From Armillaria gallica (taxonomy: Eukaryota; Basidiomycota; Agaricomycetes; Agaricales; Physalacriaceae), in assembly GCA_037576215.1 (NCBI GenBank), contig JBANDB010000007.1, positions 651,001 to 715,000 on the forward strand: a DNA stretch of 64,000 nt, in the 5' to 3' direction. The notes beneath the pieces were generated by a model, which was given only the letters and a program-made list of their open reading frames with translations, made no database searches and had not been told where the DNA came from. Made by a program: the position numbers and the translations under genes. The stretch's first letter is position 1; the number at the start of each line of letters is the position of its first letter. Below are positions 1-11,263 of the stretch, in pieces.

Positions 1-253
1 AATCACTATTCATCCAATTGTGTCTTACAAACCCCACTAGTGCGAGTAGTACGCTTGTATAGCTCACTAGTAACGAAATAAAACGTCTTTAAACAACTTT
101 CCTTGATTATTGAAGTCTGCAGAGTGCTTCTATCGTACTCGAAACGCCCGAACTCAATACATTGGTGATAAGTGTAGAGTTAGTGATTGGTTTAGTGTTG
201 TTGGTGTTCATTGCCAGCCTCTAGTCCATTTGCCACTCGCCGTTACCGAGCAC
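1..253. other. Flank of element A, nothing recognised
   Basis: This stretch lies outside the truncated 3' LTR. It does not match the terminal bases of the 5' LTR (TGTTAGACCC), so either the LTR end was replaced or the element was broken here. No convincing gene is seen; the 69-codon open frame at 110-319 runs into the LTR. Confidence 0.5.
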
Positions 254-627
254 ATCAACGGCTGTATTGCTTTCGTACAATCACCGATGAGTCTTGAGGA
301 GTTAGAACATCAAGACTAAGTCTTTAGCACTTAGCTGGAATGAGTGTGTTTCGGTATGAATAAACTTTAGCTCAAAGCTAGGGAATATACAGCTTTGAGT
401 ATACTACTTATATACTAAGTGAAGGTCCTAATAATAAGTCGACCATGTTAGAAAGTGACAAACAAAGTACATGGCGACCGAGAACAAAGTACACGTCAAC
501 CGAGTGTGACTGTACTGTGATATGAAGACTTCCGTGGAGTCGTGGATCTACTGATAAGATAAGATAAGCACTGAAGATAAGATAAGATAAGAGGCGCTTA
601 GGTAAAGAAAGTGAATAAATCGTAACA
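254..627 (-). repeat. 3' LTR of element A, outer end truncated
   Basis: Matches the 5' LTR (8468-8851) over about 370 bp and ends at TAACA next to the polypurine tract. About 30 bp of the outer end, including TGTTAGACCC, is missing. It carries six GATAAG motifs near 552-602, a TATA box on the minus strand at 407-414 and the 13-mer at 367-379. Confidence 0.9.
367..414 (-). promoter_or_regulatory. TATA box and predicted self-primer at RNA start, element A 3' LTR
   Basis: On the minus strand TATATAAG (407-414) is followed by AGCTTTGAGCTAA (367-379). The distance from TATA to this 13-mer fits a transcription start, and the 13-mer is the exact complement of the PBS at 8454-8466. An RNA beginning here could fold back and prime its own reverse transcription, as known for S. 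pombe Tf1. The start site is inferred. Confidence 0.65.
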
Positions 628-644
628 TTACCCCCTCATTAAGG
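628..644 (-). other. Polypurine tract of element A
   Basis: On the minus strand the sequence AATGAGGGGGTAA directly abuts the 3' LTR. A purine run at this place is the usual plus-strand primer of LTR retroelements, and element B has the same sequence at the same position. Confidence 0.85.
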
Positions 645-662
645 CAGGTGTCCTGACTGCTG

Positions 663-3600
663 TTAAGGTATGCTCTTCGGTTCAAAAGGTGATTTTGAAG
701 GGTAGTCGTTTCTGCTGAATAAGTCAAAGAGTTCCCATAACTCGTTGTAATTTCTGAGTTTTCTGCCTGTTCTTGGATCTGTGTAAAATTCTCAGAGCTC
801 TTTGTTTGTGTTCACCATTCTTTCATGTTTGGCGAGGTACTCATTGATGAGTTCCTCGGCATCTATGTCATTTTCCCGTACCCAGCTGTTTGATTCTGGT
901 CTGTAGCCTTTCCACTTGACAAAGTAATCTGTAGTTCAACATGATGCTTCTCCGATTTTTCCTCGGACTCTGCATTCTCTGCTGTCGAGGACTTTTTCGA
1001 TTTCATAGTGTTCTTCTCTGTCGATGAGATCTGGTGGTGGTGGAGGCGGCTGTTCTTGGTTGGGGAATGCAGGTGGTGTGTAAGGAGTGAGGAGTGATTC
1101 GTTGAACGTCAGATGAATGCGCCAGTTTGTTGGGAGTTTCAGAGTGTATGCTGATGCTCCTTTCTTTGCAACGATGAGAAATGGACCTGTGTGTTTGTCG
1201 TCAAGTTTTTTCTTTGGTCGTGGGAGGCTTAGGTTGGTCGTGTCAAGCCACACCTTGTCTCCCATTTGGTACTCGATCACAGGTCGTTTCCTTTTATTGT
1301 ACTGGGCTTTCATTTGGTCAGCGGCTTTTTCTAGAGCTCGTTTGGCTTCTTCATGGATTTTCTGTATTTCTGAAACGAAGGTGGTGGACATGGGCATCCG
1401 GAATGGTGCTTGGGGTTTGGCGCCAAGGAGGATGTTAGTGTTATAGCCATAGTTAACCTCGAAGGGGCTTTTACCGGGGCGGAGTGTATGCAGTTGTTAT
1501 GAGTGAAGGCCGCAAGGGGTAGCCATTCAACCCAGTCATCTTGGAGATGGTTGACAAATATTCGGAGGTATTTTTCAACCTCTTGGTTAACTTGTTCTGT
1601 TTGGCTATCTGTCTGGGGGTGATAGGCGGTGGATGTGTTTGCCTTGATTTATAACAAGTCATAGAGGTCTTTCATGAACTTGGAGACAAACACAGTGCCT
1701 CGGTCAGAGATGACTACCTGGGGCATTCCGTGCTTGGCATAAACTTTGTCTCATAGAATTTTGGCCCACCCTTCTGATGACAGCTCTGTGGTACATGCTA
1801 TTGGTATGATTTCCTTGGAGAATCGGTTAACAATCATTAAGATAGCGTCTTGACTGTTGCACCTAGGTAAACCAGTGACCATGTCAACGGAGATGTGTGT
1901 CCAAGGTCGGGAGGGGATGGTGTTCGGATGAAGCGGCGCTGCCTTTGCTTGAGTGCTTGACTTCGTTCGTTGGCACGTTTTGCAAGCATGGACATAATTC
2001 TCTGTCCTTCTTCATCTTGGTCCACCAGTATTCTCATAATACAAGTTCTTTGGTCTTCTCAATGCCAGGATGTCCCTGTTATGGCCAAACCTGGGGAGAA
2101 CAAACAAGTGCAAACATGAGCTGTATCGCGTTTGTACAGTCACCAGTGTGGCGGCAATATGTAAGTTCTGAGAGGGGTATGATCAGACAGCTAGCGTTGA
2201 AGGTAAGAGTTAAGAGTTCGGTATGATTAAATGTAGCTCAAAGCTGGAGTACATGGCTGAGAGATATGCTACTTATATACTGTTTGCAGTTCTAAATATA
2301 TATATGTGTCAAACTGTTGTTCGTGGCATGGAAGCATCTCGGATACCATGCGGTATGTCAAGTCATGGAAGTTGTTCGGTTTATGCGTGTATGCTGAGGT
2401 GCTGAGGTGCCAAGATAAGATAAGATAAGTGAAAAATGAATAAATTGTAACAGTCCCGCCGTGATATGGTCGTGAGATGCTGCGATAATTTCCCCTCACA
2501 ATGCATGATCTTGGGGAATATAGATATGGTGATCGTAATAGATCAAACTGTCATCTAGCTTCATCCCTTGATCATGGTTGAGGGACACAGAGACGTTCTT
2601 GTCCCATCGGTGGTGGTTGAGCATGGCTTGCTTGATTTTGGTGTGAACTTCCTCGATTGTCGGCATGACCAATGCCTGGAAGTGTTCTGGTTTGAGGATG
2701 ATAACTTCATTGTTGTCCTCCTTCCCTTGCTCGTGATCTGCTCTGCGACTAAATAAGTCGGCTTTCTTGTTCGATGCTCCTGGTTTGTGGTGGAGAGAGA
2801 AGTGGTACTCCACCAGTTCTGTTACCCAATGGGCTTGACGGCGGTTCAGTTTCTGGGGTTTTTGGAAATACTGGAGATTCTGATGATCTGTCCAGATCTC
2901 AAAATCCTGAGCTGCTCCCATTAGGTAGTGTCTCCACTTGTCGAGTGCAAGCATAATTGCAAGCAGTTCTTTGTCATAAATTTCGTAATTTCGTTCTGTA
3001 ACTGTGAGGGACTTGGACAGGAAGGCGACTGGGCACCATTTTCCATCCTGTTCCTGTGACAATACAGCACCTATTGCTCCTTCACTGGCATCCGCCTCGA
3101 CGCGGAACTTGCCATTCTCTGTGGGTATTGCCAATACCACTTCTTCGGCCAGCAGTCTCTTCAACTCTTCAAACGCGTCCTGCTGCACTTTTCCCCATTT
3201 CCATAGGTCATTTCCTGTCAACTGCATCATAGGCTTGATGACCTTGCTGTATCCTCTAATGAAACACCTGTAGAAATTGGTGAAGCCTAAGAACAATTGC
3301 AACTGCTGTTTCTTGGCTGGCACAGGCCACTCCGCTATTCCTGCGATCTTGACTGGATCCATACAAATGCTGCCCTCACTGATGATGACTCCAAGGTACT
3401 CCATCTCTAGGGTCTCGAACTTGCATTTCTCCGCTTTAAGGAATAGCTTGTTCTTTCGTAGGACCTTTAAGACTTCGCGTGTGATGCGCCAATGCTCTTC
3501 CTTGGTTTTTGACATGATTAGAATATCATCAAGGTAGACTGTAATGGTGCCTGACACGATGAGATCTTTGAAGATGTTGTTCATCATCCATTGAAAGGTG

Positions 3601-5866
3601 GCCGGTGAATTGGTGAGGCCAAAGAACATAACCGTGGGTTCGAATAACCCTTGATTAGTTCTGAATGCTGCCTTCCATTTGTCACCACTCTTGATGCGGA
3701 CGTTGTTGTAACCTCATCAAACATCAAGCTTGGAGAAGTACTTGGCGCCCCATAGTTTATCCATTAGCTCCGAGATGAGAGGAAGCAGGTATCGATTTTT
3801 GATTGTCATCTCGTTGAGCTTACGATAATCTTGCACAGATTGTAGCTTACCATCCTTCTTTTTGATGAAGAAGAATGGTGAAGCCATAGGTGACTTCAAT
3901 GGTCAGATTCGTCCACTTGAGAGGTTCTCATCTAGGAATTTGTCAAGCTCTACTTGTTCATTGCAGTTGAGAGGGTAGACTTTACAATCAAGGTTGGCAT
4001 TAGCGTTGGGAGTGAGTTCGATGGCATGGTCCCATGTCTTTGGTTTGGGGAGTTCATCAAAATTGTCTTTCTCAAATAAGTCAGCGAAGTCCCTACACCA
4101 TTCTGGAACCATTTCTTTGAATGTTTTGGCCTTCTTCCCTTCGCTAGCCTTGGCGGCGAGGTCATTTGCATGATGAGCATGTATGAGGATAGCTTGTGTA
4201 AAGTCTATCACGAGAATGGTTTCTCCCTCCTCCAGTTCCTTGTCCCACTTGTCATCGGGGTCTGCATCAGGTAACACAAATGGAGGCTTTTGGCATTGAC
4301 ACCGGGCAAACGTTAATCCTCCCAACTTCCAATTAATGATTGGATTGTGTCGGTTTAGCCAGTCATGGCCAAGGAATATTTGTCTGTCACCCAGTTCTGT
4401 TACGGCTAAATCTATCCGCTCTGTGTGGTCCCTGATTGTGAGATGAAGTTCAGCATATTGGGTGATTGATCCTCCTTGATTGCGAGTTCCATCGGCATTG
4501 TAAACTGGAATGGGTGCTGCAGTGGCATGAGTCGGGATATTGTGCTTTTTGACAAAGGCCTGGTCAATGGTGCTGCTGGTGCATCCACTGTCTACCAATG
4601 CAGTTGTCGCAATCTTGGTGTCTTTTCCTATGATCCCAATCTGGACATCAATGGTCAAGTCCTTGCCCTTCCCGCTTAATGCGCTGATGTATCGTTTTGA
4701 TTCTCATAGTTCTTCGAGCCACCAAAGCGCATCTACCCACATCGCCTTCCGCATTCCCTCGATCATGCTGTCAACAACTTCTTCTGCTTGCGCCTTATGA
4801 ATCCAATTCTTTAGGATTGCCTTCGCCTCTGACTCTGTCTTTGCTTGCACAATTCTGTGCAGAGTCCATTCAGCTCTGAATGGTTTAAGCCATTCATGCA
4901 GGACCTTCTCAGCCTTTGCGTCGACCTGTGAGGGCTCGACTACTGTTGGTGAGGTCACCGTGATTTCTATAGTGGGCATTAAGTTAGCCTTCATGTTCAT
5001 CATGAAGCTGGTGTTGTCGTCTTGGTCCGGGACCTCAGACATTTCTACCTTATGCCCCCTTTTTACCACCTGGGCGCTAGCAGCTTCCTGTCCTGTGGCT
5101 TTCTAGTTGGTCGTGGAACAGGAGGTGTGTTTCTCAAGGGTGCCATCTCGTAAAGAGACAGCAGGTTGGGCTGACACCATTGAGTGACGGTTGCCTTCAC
5201 CTGTTTCCTTCGAGCCTGTGCCACTTGTGGATAGGTTCCTCGTTTCATTCGGCATTCCCCCTTTGTCGAGTCGCCCTTCGTCACGACAGGCATTTGCAAC
5301 TAGTCGGGGGCCCTTACTTGACTCCAGTTCGTCCTCGATCTTCTGGGTGTCCTTGGTTGGTTCCAAAGCCTCCCACACCTCAGGGGATTTACACTTTGGC
5401 AACCGTATGGTAATCTCTTTTACCAGAGGAGGTTTTGCCAGAGCTATTCCCTTGAAACTCCCTGCGAGGCAGGGACTCCATAGAGCCATTTCATCAGGAG
5501 GGGCGAGACACTCCAATGGAGCCACTTGTTCCCCTGTTCCATCTGGTCGTTTGTTCGTCACTGCATGCACTCCTCTGGAGCCACTTGACTGGCGCAACGC
5601 CGTTATGATGGGTATCGCTATGGTGGGCGACTTGCCATTTGCTTTCACCTGTAATAGGTTACTTGTCAAACGTTTAGCCAGTAGTTTGATGACTACCGCT
5701 AAATCCTGGGATCCTGGGTGATTCTTGCTTAGTTCCTGGTCTGATTGCGAGATCATGGGTATATTCAAATGTGTGGTAGATACTACAGATATGTAAGTAC
5801 ATTGGTCAAGCGTGATTTGCATACCAGCTGAAACTAAGTCCTTGGCCGAGTAAGTTGAATCATTTA
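663..5866 (-). pseudogene. pol: pol of element A (PR-RT-RNaseH-IN-chromodomain)
   Basis: Pol reads in the -1 frame relative to gag and is open through the gag stop. It starts with a low-complexity linker of about 240 residues. The protease has the DSG motif (4584-4592). The reverse transcriptase has [14 protein letters not shown]-stop-WGYNN and an intact YLDD (3525-3536). RNase H has the DASEGAIGA and TDHQNLQY blocks. The integrase keeps SDRGTVF and AYHPQTD. A chromodomain with YFVKWKGY closes the protein at 663. Defects: TGA stops near 3901, 3718 and 2496, a TAA in the integrase near 1652, at least two frameshifts in the integrase (near 2000 and 1480), and the nested solo LTR 2077-2452. Element B preserves the uninterrupted order. 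Function in life: polyprotein that copies and integrates the element. Confidence 0.92.
2077..2452 (-). repeat. Solo LTR nested in element A pol
   Basis: A 376-bp unit beginning TGTTATGGCC and ending TTGTAACA, flanked by perfect 5-bp copies of GTCCC (2072-2076 and 2453-2457). Removing it with one GTCCC restores the reading of integrase residues ITAGHPGIEKTKEL. It has GATAAG repeats, a TATA box and the self-primer motif on the minus strand. Its sense start resembles the LTR of element C (shared GGCACCTC-GCAC-TC-GCAT pattern), with CpG changed to TpG/CpA, so it belongs to a C-like family. Confidence 0.93.
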
Positions 5867-7339
5867 CTTCCTGGCATCCTCTTTTTCCTCCTTGATGCTT
5901 GCCAATACTGGTTCTTCGACCGTTGGATGATTATCCCAATAAGTATTGAGCCAACGTAGTGCCTCCGCTCTGGTTTTCGGCATGGTGGGGCAATCGCATT
6001 TAAAGTGACCGAGCTTTCTGCATTGGTAACACTCTGTTGTTGCGGTTGCTGCACTGATATCCATGGGTGTACCTTGTCCTCTGTAAGTGGTTCCTGACAC
6101 TGTCTTCTGTGTTGGAACACTTGTCGATGCTACTCCTTTTGGTACTGTCCCTTTTGGCATTGGTACCGATTGTCCTGTGCTTTCTGCCTGTTTGAGATGC
6201 CAGTTATAGTCAATCCGGAGTAGACGAGCCTTCCAGTTGTTGTAGAGGATTGGTAGATTGCCATCAGCCATGTATATAGTATTTTTACTGGTTTCACAGG
6301 CAGCTCGTTTGATTTGTGCAACCATTACTTGTTCGTTGCTGTGTACCCCTGAATAATGGGTGAGCTCCTCAAACTCCTGGAAGAACTTGTCGCCGTCTTT
6401 GAAGTTCACTTGTCTGAGCTTTTCCCAAGTGGTGCGTCTAATCTGCTTGTCAGCATCCTTCCAAAACCTTGCCCTGAGAATGCTTTCGAATTCGTTGTAG
6501 GGGGGGTATAACTGTTCTCCATCTGGCACTTTTCCTATGATCCTGGCCTGTAATTCCCACCACCTCTGTGCTTCGCCTGCAAGTCATGAGACGCAGAAGA
6601 TTACTTTGTGAGGGGGGTAGCGGAAGTGTCGGTTGAACAGGTCGAAGTGTAATTCGCACTTTTGGAAGAAGCAGGAGATGTCGTTAGAATCTCTGTGGAA
6701 ATTGTTGACCTCTTTCAAGATCTTTGGTTTGAACTTGTCGTAAGGGGCGACGTTTCTGGCAGTGAGTACCCACGGCGCTGGAGGAGTGGGTGCTTTTGGG
6801 GGTGCTGGATGATGTGGTAGTGTCCATTGCTGAGGTGCAGTGGGAGGTTGTGGTGGCTGAGCAGGTTGCCCGCCTCCACCTCCCTGTGAAGAGCCCGCAC
6901 CTGCAAATGGTTTATAGCCACTTGGGAATGTTCCAGGTGGTTTGTGTCTCCTGACATAGGAGAAGGCGGTGACTGGTGCTTGGGTAGGTGGTACTGGTGG
7001 TGAGTCTGGCATTGGCATCTGGATGTCAGCTTCGGCTACGATGTCTTCATAGGGAGCAAGTTCTTCCATCGGCGCATTTCTATGGACCTCATTGAACAGG
7101 AGGCGAGCGTTCTGCTCTGCCTCATACTGTAGAATGTCATCTGCTGGGAGTCCTCATTGTTTCTTCATAAAAAAGTCGTTTCCAGCTTGGGTTTCCCCCC
7201 AAGCCAGAATAAAAGGTAACTTGTAAGCATAATAATTATATAGCTCACAATACTCAGCTTGCTTCAATTCATCTGGGATAGCAACGCTGAGATCTGTAGC
7301 TGTTTTTTGGTAAAAGTGGATGGTGTCAGAGAGTGTCAT
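5864..7339 (-). pseudogene. gag: gag of element A
   Basis: A 491-residue frame starting at ATG 7339 (MTLSDTIHFYQ). It has a proline/glycine-rich stretch (around 6800-6900), the capsid-like core with KVIFCVS, WWELQARI and FWKDADKQIR, and a zinc knuckle CYQCRKLGHFKCDC (CX2CX4HX4C). Two in-frame TGA codons (7154-7156 and 6584-6586) break it; element B has Arg (KQRDLP and CVSRLRG) at both sites, so both fit CGA to TGA. The start is supported by element B, which has the equivalent ATG at the same place, and by the exact overlap with the upstream ORF stop. Gag packages the RNA and forms the particle. Confidence 0.88.
7326..7339 (-). promoter_or_regulatory. 14-nt overlap of ORF1 stop and gag start (A)
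   Basis: The sense sequence ATGACACTCTCTGA contains the gag ATG and, 8 nt later in the other frame, the ORF1 stop TGA. Element B has ATGATACTATCTAA at the equivalent site. A conserved overlap of this kind suggests termination-coupled re-initiation; that mechanism is inferred. Confidence 0.7.
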
Positions 7340-8420
7340 TGGTGGGAGAGCCTGGGTTTCTTGGTGTGACCGTTGGCTCGGGGGATGGCTCAGGAGTTTT
7401 GAGTGCTCCGTCGGGGTAGGGAGTCGTATCTGGGAAGGGCGTGGCTGGTCAGGGATGCTTGTAGAGGGTGCCCTCGCTGCTTGTCTCATCGGTGATATAC
7501 TCATATTGCGACTCAGGGGGCGCGAGTAACTCTGGTGGAGGCCGTGGCTCTGATCTAAGCTGTTGTTCGATTCGTTCCCAACATCTTCAGTAATGTTGGG
7601 GTCAAAGTGGTGGATGCTGCTCTGTGTTGGTGGGCCAGTAGTTGCTCGCGGGGGAGAGGGTTGAGGTGCTGGCGATGGGTTCCTCGATTGTTCGTACAGG
7701 CTTGAGTGGGTACTCATGGGTCTGGATGGGTTGATCCCAGACCGGGGGAGCTCCCCAGTGCTGTGTGTAGATTGAGGTCAGGGGAGGGGTTCTGTGCTCA
7801 GGTGAGCCGTTGCAAGGGGCTGGGAAATAGGCGCTATATGGAATTGTGATGTTGTCCCAGAACTCGCTTGGGCTAACTGGGGCTGAGGGTGCTGAAGGAT
7901 TGGCATCCCAAGTATGTTCACGGGTGGGAGGGGCGGTGACTCATATGTTGTGGCCCACGTCGAATCCCCTGCCGTTCTCTCGGTAACAGGCATACTCGCC
8001 AGGTGAGGGAGATCAAGGGGCATATGGGAGATTCTTGGCAGAAGTGGTGGGGGAGATGATGATGATAGGCATGCGCCTTCTGGGAGGGGTAGGAGACCTT
8101 CTCTCTGAGATGATGGGAGAAATCGACTCAGGAACATTCTCCTCCGACCCTGTGACTCTAGCGAAGTTGTCGATCGAGATTGGTCGGCATGGTATGGGTG
8201 CGACAATTCTGGGTGGTCGCTGCTCAAGCGGGATGCCATAGTATGGGTCTACAAGGTCGGTGCTGGCTGTGGAGTTTGTAGGGACTGTGGGGGTGGGATG
8301 CTCAATTCTTCGCAGCAGTCTGTATCGAAACCTGATGGTGAGAATGAGCACTATGGAAAGTAAGGTGGCACTTGGGATTCCTAATGATATAGCAATGATT
8401 CGAGTGTTATCATTTTCCAT
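7326..8420 (-). pseudogene. Leader ORF1 of element A, N-terminal membrane segment
   Basis: This frame (+1 relative to gag) begins at ATG 8420, only 47 nt after the LTR. Residues about 7-30 are strongly hydrophobic (IIAISLGIPSATLLSIVLIL) and are followed by a basic stretch RFRYRLLRR, a typical single-pass anchor. The rest is proline-rich and shared with element B: RPPRIVAPIP, RRSPTPPRRRMPIIII, EFWDNITI-YS-YFP and a final NDT(L/I)-stop. Five in-frame TGA codons interrupt it (8013, 7941, 7602, 7587, 7449). Similarity to B is in this frame, not in the gag frame, which shows that this is the coding frame here. The function is unknown; membrane targeting of the particle or an envelope-like role are guesses. 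Confidence 0.8.
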
Positions 8421-8453
8421 GAGGTGTTCTGGGTAAGGGAACGGTTAGGGTAT

Positions 8454-8466
8454 AGCTTTGAGCTAA
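8454..8466 (-). other. Primer-binding site of element A (self-primed type)
   Basis: The minus-strand sequence TTAGCTCAAAGCT lies one base inside the 5' LTR. It is the perfect complement of the LTR 13-mer at 367-379. I did not judge it to be complementary to any tRNA 3' end (no TGG start). Confidence 0.75.
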
Positions 8467-8467
8467 T

Positions 8468-8851
8468 TGTTAGACCCGATGTCCTAACAAGAGTAAGCAA
8501 TGGCTGTATTGCTTTTGTACAATCACTGATGAGTCTTGAGGAGTTAGAATGTCAAGACTAAGTCTTTAGCACTTAGCTGGAATGAGTGTGTTTCGGTATG
8601 AATAAACTTTAGCTCAAAACTAGGGAATATACAGCTTTGAGTATACTACTTATATACTAAGTGAAGGTCCTAATAATAAGTCGACCGTGTTAGAAAGTGA
8701 CAAACAAAGTACACGGCGACCAAGAACAAAGTACACATCAACCAAGTGTGACTGTACTGTGATATGAAGACTTTTGTGGAGTCGTGGATCTACTGATAAG
8801 ATAAGATAAGATAAGAGGCACTTAGATAAAGAAAGTGAATAAATCGTAACA
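8468..8851 (-). repeat. 5' LTR of element A
   Basis: A 384-bp LTR with TGTTA...TAACA ends. The predicted primer motif here carries one change (G to A at 8619), so this copy would no longer pair perfectly with the PBS. GATAAG repeats lie near 8794-8817. Confidence 0.92.
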
Positions 8852-9985
8852 AACTTGAACTCCGTACACACTTGATCTTCATTCTTGATCTGATGGCATA
8901 GGCATCTAGCTGCCAGCTGGTACTCATGAGCTAAGATATATATTCATTCATTTGTGAGATATGAAACTAAGGAAACTCATTAAGAATTGATTGATGGCAG
9001 GACATTGAACTTGAAACTGAAATTTTTTTTTTTTCCCATTGGACCAGAGCATTCTGTGGAAGAAATGCATGGCTGGCAATGGGGTTTCCATAGCACTTAG
9101 CCCTAGTGAGTATCCTTCCGAGTTTTCCATGTGAGATGTGGTGATTCATGAGAGATGCGTAGACAAAAGCAGAAGAGTTGTGTTATTATAATTCTAAATC
9201 TTATTTGTAATTCAAAAACACATCTGAGGGCCCAGAACAGGGTCCTAAAGTAGATGTCACCCTCTGGTCATGCCGCCAGGCATCCTTCTCATTTACATCT
9301 AAGGTATTGAAGCATCTGCCCTATTGAATTCTCATGAGATCTCTGCATAACTCATGAGATCTCACAATCCCTCGCAAGATCTTGTGGGATCTCGCAAGGC
9401 TGCATGAGACCTCACGAGAGCCCAGATTATTGTCCAGTAAAACCAAGCATAACATGGTGTCATTGCTTGGGTGTTTTTGAACAAAGAACATGATGGGAAA
9501 CACAGACCAAATGACAGCATCTCCTTATTTAAGTGTTTTCTTACAAAAATACTTGCATCAACATAGAAATAGGAACAGTATAAAAAACTGGATGTCATTC
9601 TTCATGTGATTACATTGTGGTGTTTAATTTCTGAAAGATCTACATAAACACATACCAGTGTTTACCTGCCGTCTTTCAGACAAAAACACCAATGGGCTCC
9701 AGCAGTGACAATCACTGTGATCTGTGATGGCAGCAGAATCATGGCCCTGCTTTGTGATTCTGCTGACATACTGGTCACCATGAAGTTTCTCTTTATGGCC
9801 TCAACCTGACACATCATCTCTCACACTCATTCAGTGCCACAAGTCTGGAACCTATACCTGAGGCATTTCACCATCACCCCACTAGTAGATTAACGAATCT
9901 ACTTACACAATTGCTGGAGCCTGATACGGAGATACATTTTAGCTGGCAGTTAACAATTTCACTTTTTGTGCAAAATAATCACACA
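8852..9985. other. No gene seen; degenerate flank
   Basis: AT-rich sequence with only short open frames. At 9332-9425 there is a cluster of imperfect repeats built on CTCATGAGATCTC and CTCGCAAGATC, partly palindromic. No recognised product. Confidence 0.5.
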
Positions 9986-10239
9986 TGTTAAGCCCACAAA
10001 TACACAGATATAACAGCTGTTAGTGATGTATGTTAACGGCTATAACAACTGCAGGAGAGAGGGATATTCACTGCACCCCAATAATTATTCAATAAAGTTG
10101 TCTTCCATGATCAAGTCCTCTGGTATGTTTTGTCAGCAATTGTTATTGCACACACACATGCATTCAGTGCCACCCCAAGTTCCCACTAAGTTCCTGTTGT
10201 TGTGATGACCAACTACCCAGTCAATCTCATCCCTGTGCT
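9986..10239 (+). repeat. Left arm of the inverted repeat
   Basis: Pairs with 11010-11263 in opposite orientation. It retains features such as AACAGCTGTTAGTGATGTATGTTAA seen in both arms (positions 10011-10035). Confidence 0.85.
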
Positions 10240-11009
10240 AAGCCCATATTCTAATTTCTATCTGTAAAATAGCAACAAATTAATACCCACTTTGTCAGAC
10301 TGAGCCTTGATCTCTACCAGTACTATTAATGCTGCCAGGAGGACATCAGTGTCATTATCCAGGACCAGCTACTTAAGCTAACTGACACATGACCAATGTC
10401 CACTTTGATGAGGAATTCTACCTTTTCCAATGCTTCATTAACCCTCAATCTTTCTGAGATCATATGTATTCAAGTATATCTATGATATGTATGAATATTA
10501 AGGCAGAGGACCAAGTAGATGATTAAAAGTCTGATTAAAGTCTGATCACTTCAGGATCCAAGGGTCTTACCCATATGACTTTGACTTATGACCTGCTACT
10601 TATCCTCTATGTACACCCACCCATCTTCCATATATACATGAGCTCATGCAGATCACCAGCTTGACAATATAGTCAACTACATAGTATATACTATATGCCA
10701 GACAAATGAATAAAACCTAGAAAGACTGTCCATGAATATACCTACAAGTAATAACAAGTATGTATGTACATGAGATCTCAGATCACTGTCTATGTTGTCA
10801 CCCTCAAGACTCTGTGCATGCTATGCTCCATCATTACAAGTTAGCATGGTGCTTATAACTGACATCATAAATGCTTCACACAGGCTGAGAGAAGGCAGGA
10901 TGCCATAAGTTTGGAAGAATCAGAACTGGACAAGTATTATTTGCCAGACATGCCTGCTGATGGAATGAGGGAATACAAGCAGTGAGCTTGCCATCATTAT
11001 GTCCCGGCA

Positions 11010-11263
11010 AGCACAGGGATGGGATTGACTGGGTAGTTGGTCATCACAACAACAGGAACTTAGCGGGAACTTGGGGTGGCACTGAATGCATGTGTGTGTG
11101 CAATAACAATTGCTGACAAAACATACCAGGGGACTTGATCACAGAAAACAACTTTATTGAATAATTATTGGGGTGCAGTAAATATCCCTCTCTCTTGCAG
11201 TTGTTATAGCTATTAACATACATCACTAACAGCTGTTATATCTGTGCATTTGTGGGCTTAACA
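11010..11263 (-). repeat. Right arm of the inverted repeat
   Basis: Inverted copy of 9986-10239. The differences between arms are scattered transitions. Confidence 0.85.

Larger units (their letters stand above)
254..8851 (-). mobile_element. Ty3/gypsy chromovirus, element A (degenerate)
   Basis: An LTR retrotransposon on the minus strand. In sense order it has a 5' LTR (8468-8851), a PBS, a membrane-type leader ORF, gag with a zinc knuckle, pol (protease, RT, RNase H, integrase) ending in a chromodomain, a polypurine tract and a 3' LTR (254-627). The chromodomain and the order RT-RNase H-integrase place it among chromoviruses. It is not functional: gag, the leader ORF and pol carry in-frame stops, pol has frameshifts, and a foreign solo LTR sits in pol. 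The outer end of the 3' LTR is missing, so no target duplication can be checked. LTR differences are mostly CpG against TpG or CpA. Confidence 0.93.
9986..11263. mobile_element. Foldback / TIR element with 254-bp arms
   Basis: The arms 9986-10239 and 11010-11263 are inverted copies at roughly 90 percent identity by eye, beginning TGTTAAGCCCACAAAT and ending in CTTAACA. The 770-bp core has no coding frame. A target duplication could not be recognised, so the exact outer ends are less sure. The open frames inside the arms are mirror copies and are not genes. Confidence 0.75.

Noticed and set aside
10023..10205. Small ORF MMYVNGYNN... and its mirror at 11044-11226
   Set aside because: They are the two arms of one inverted repeat; the similarity reflects DNA duplication, not protein conservation.
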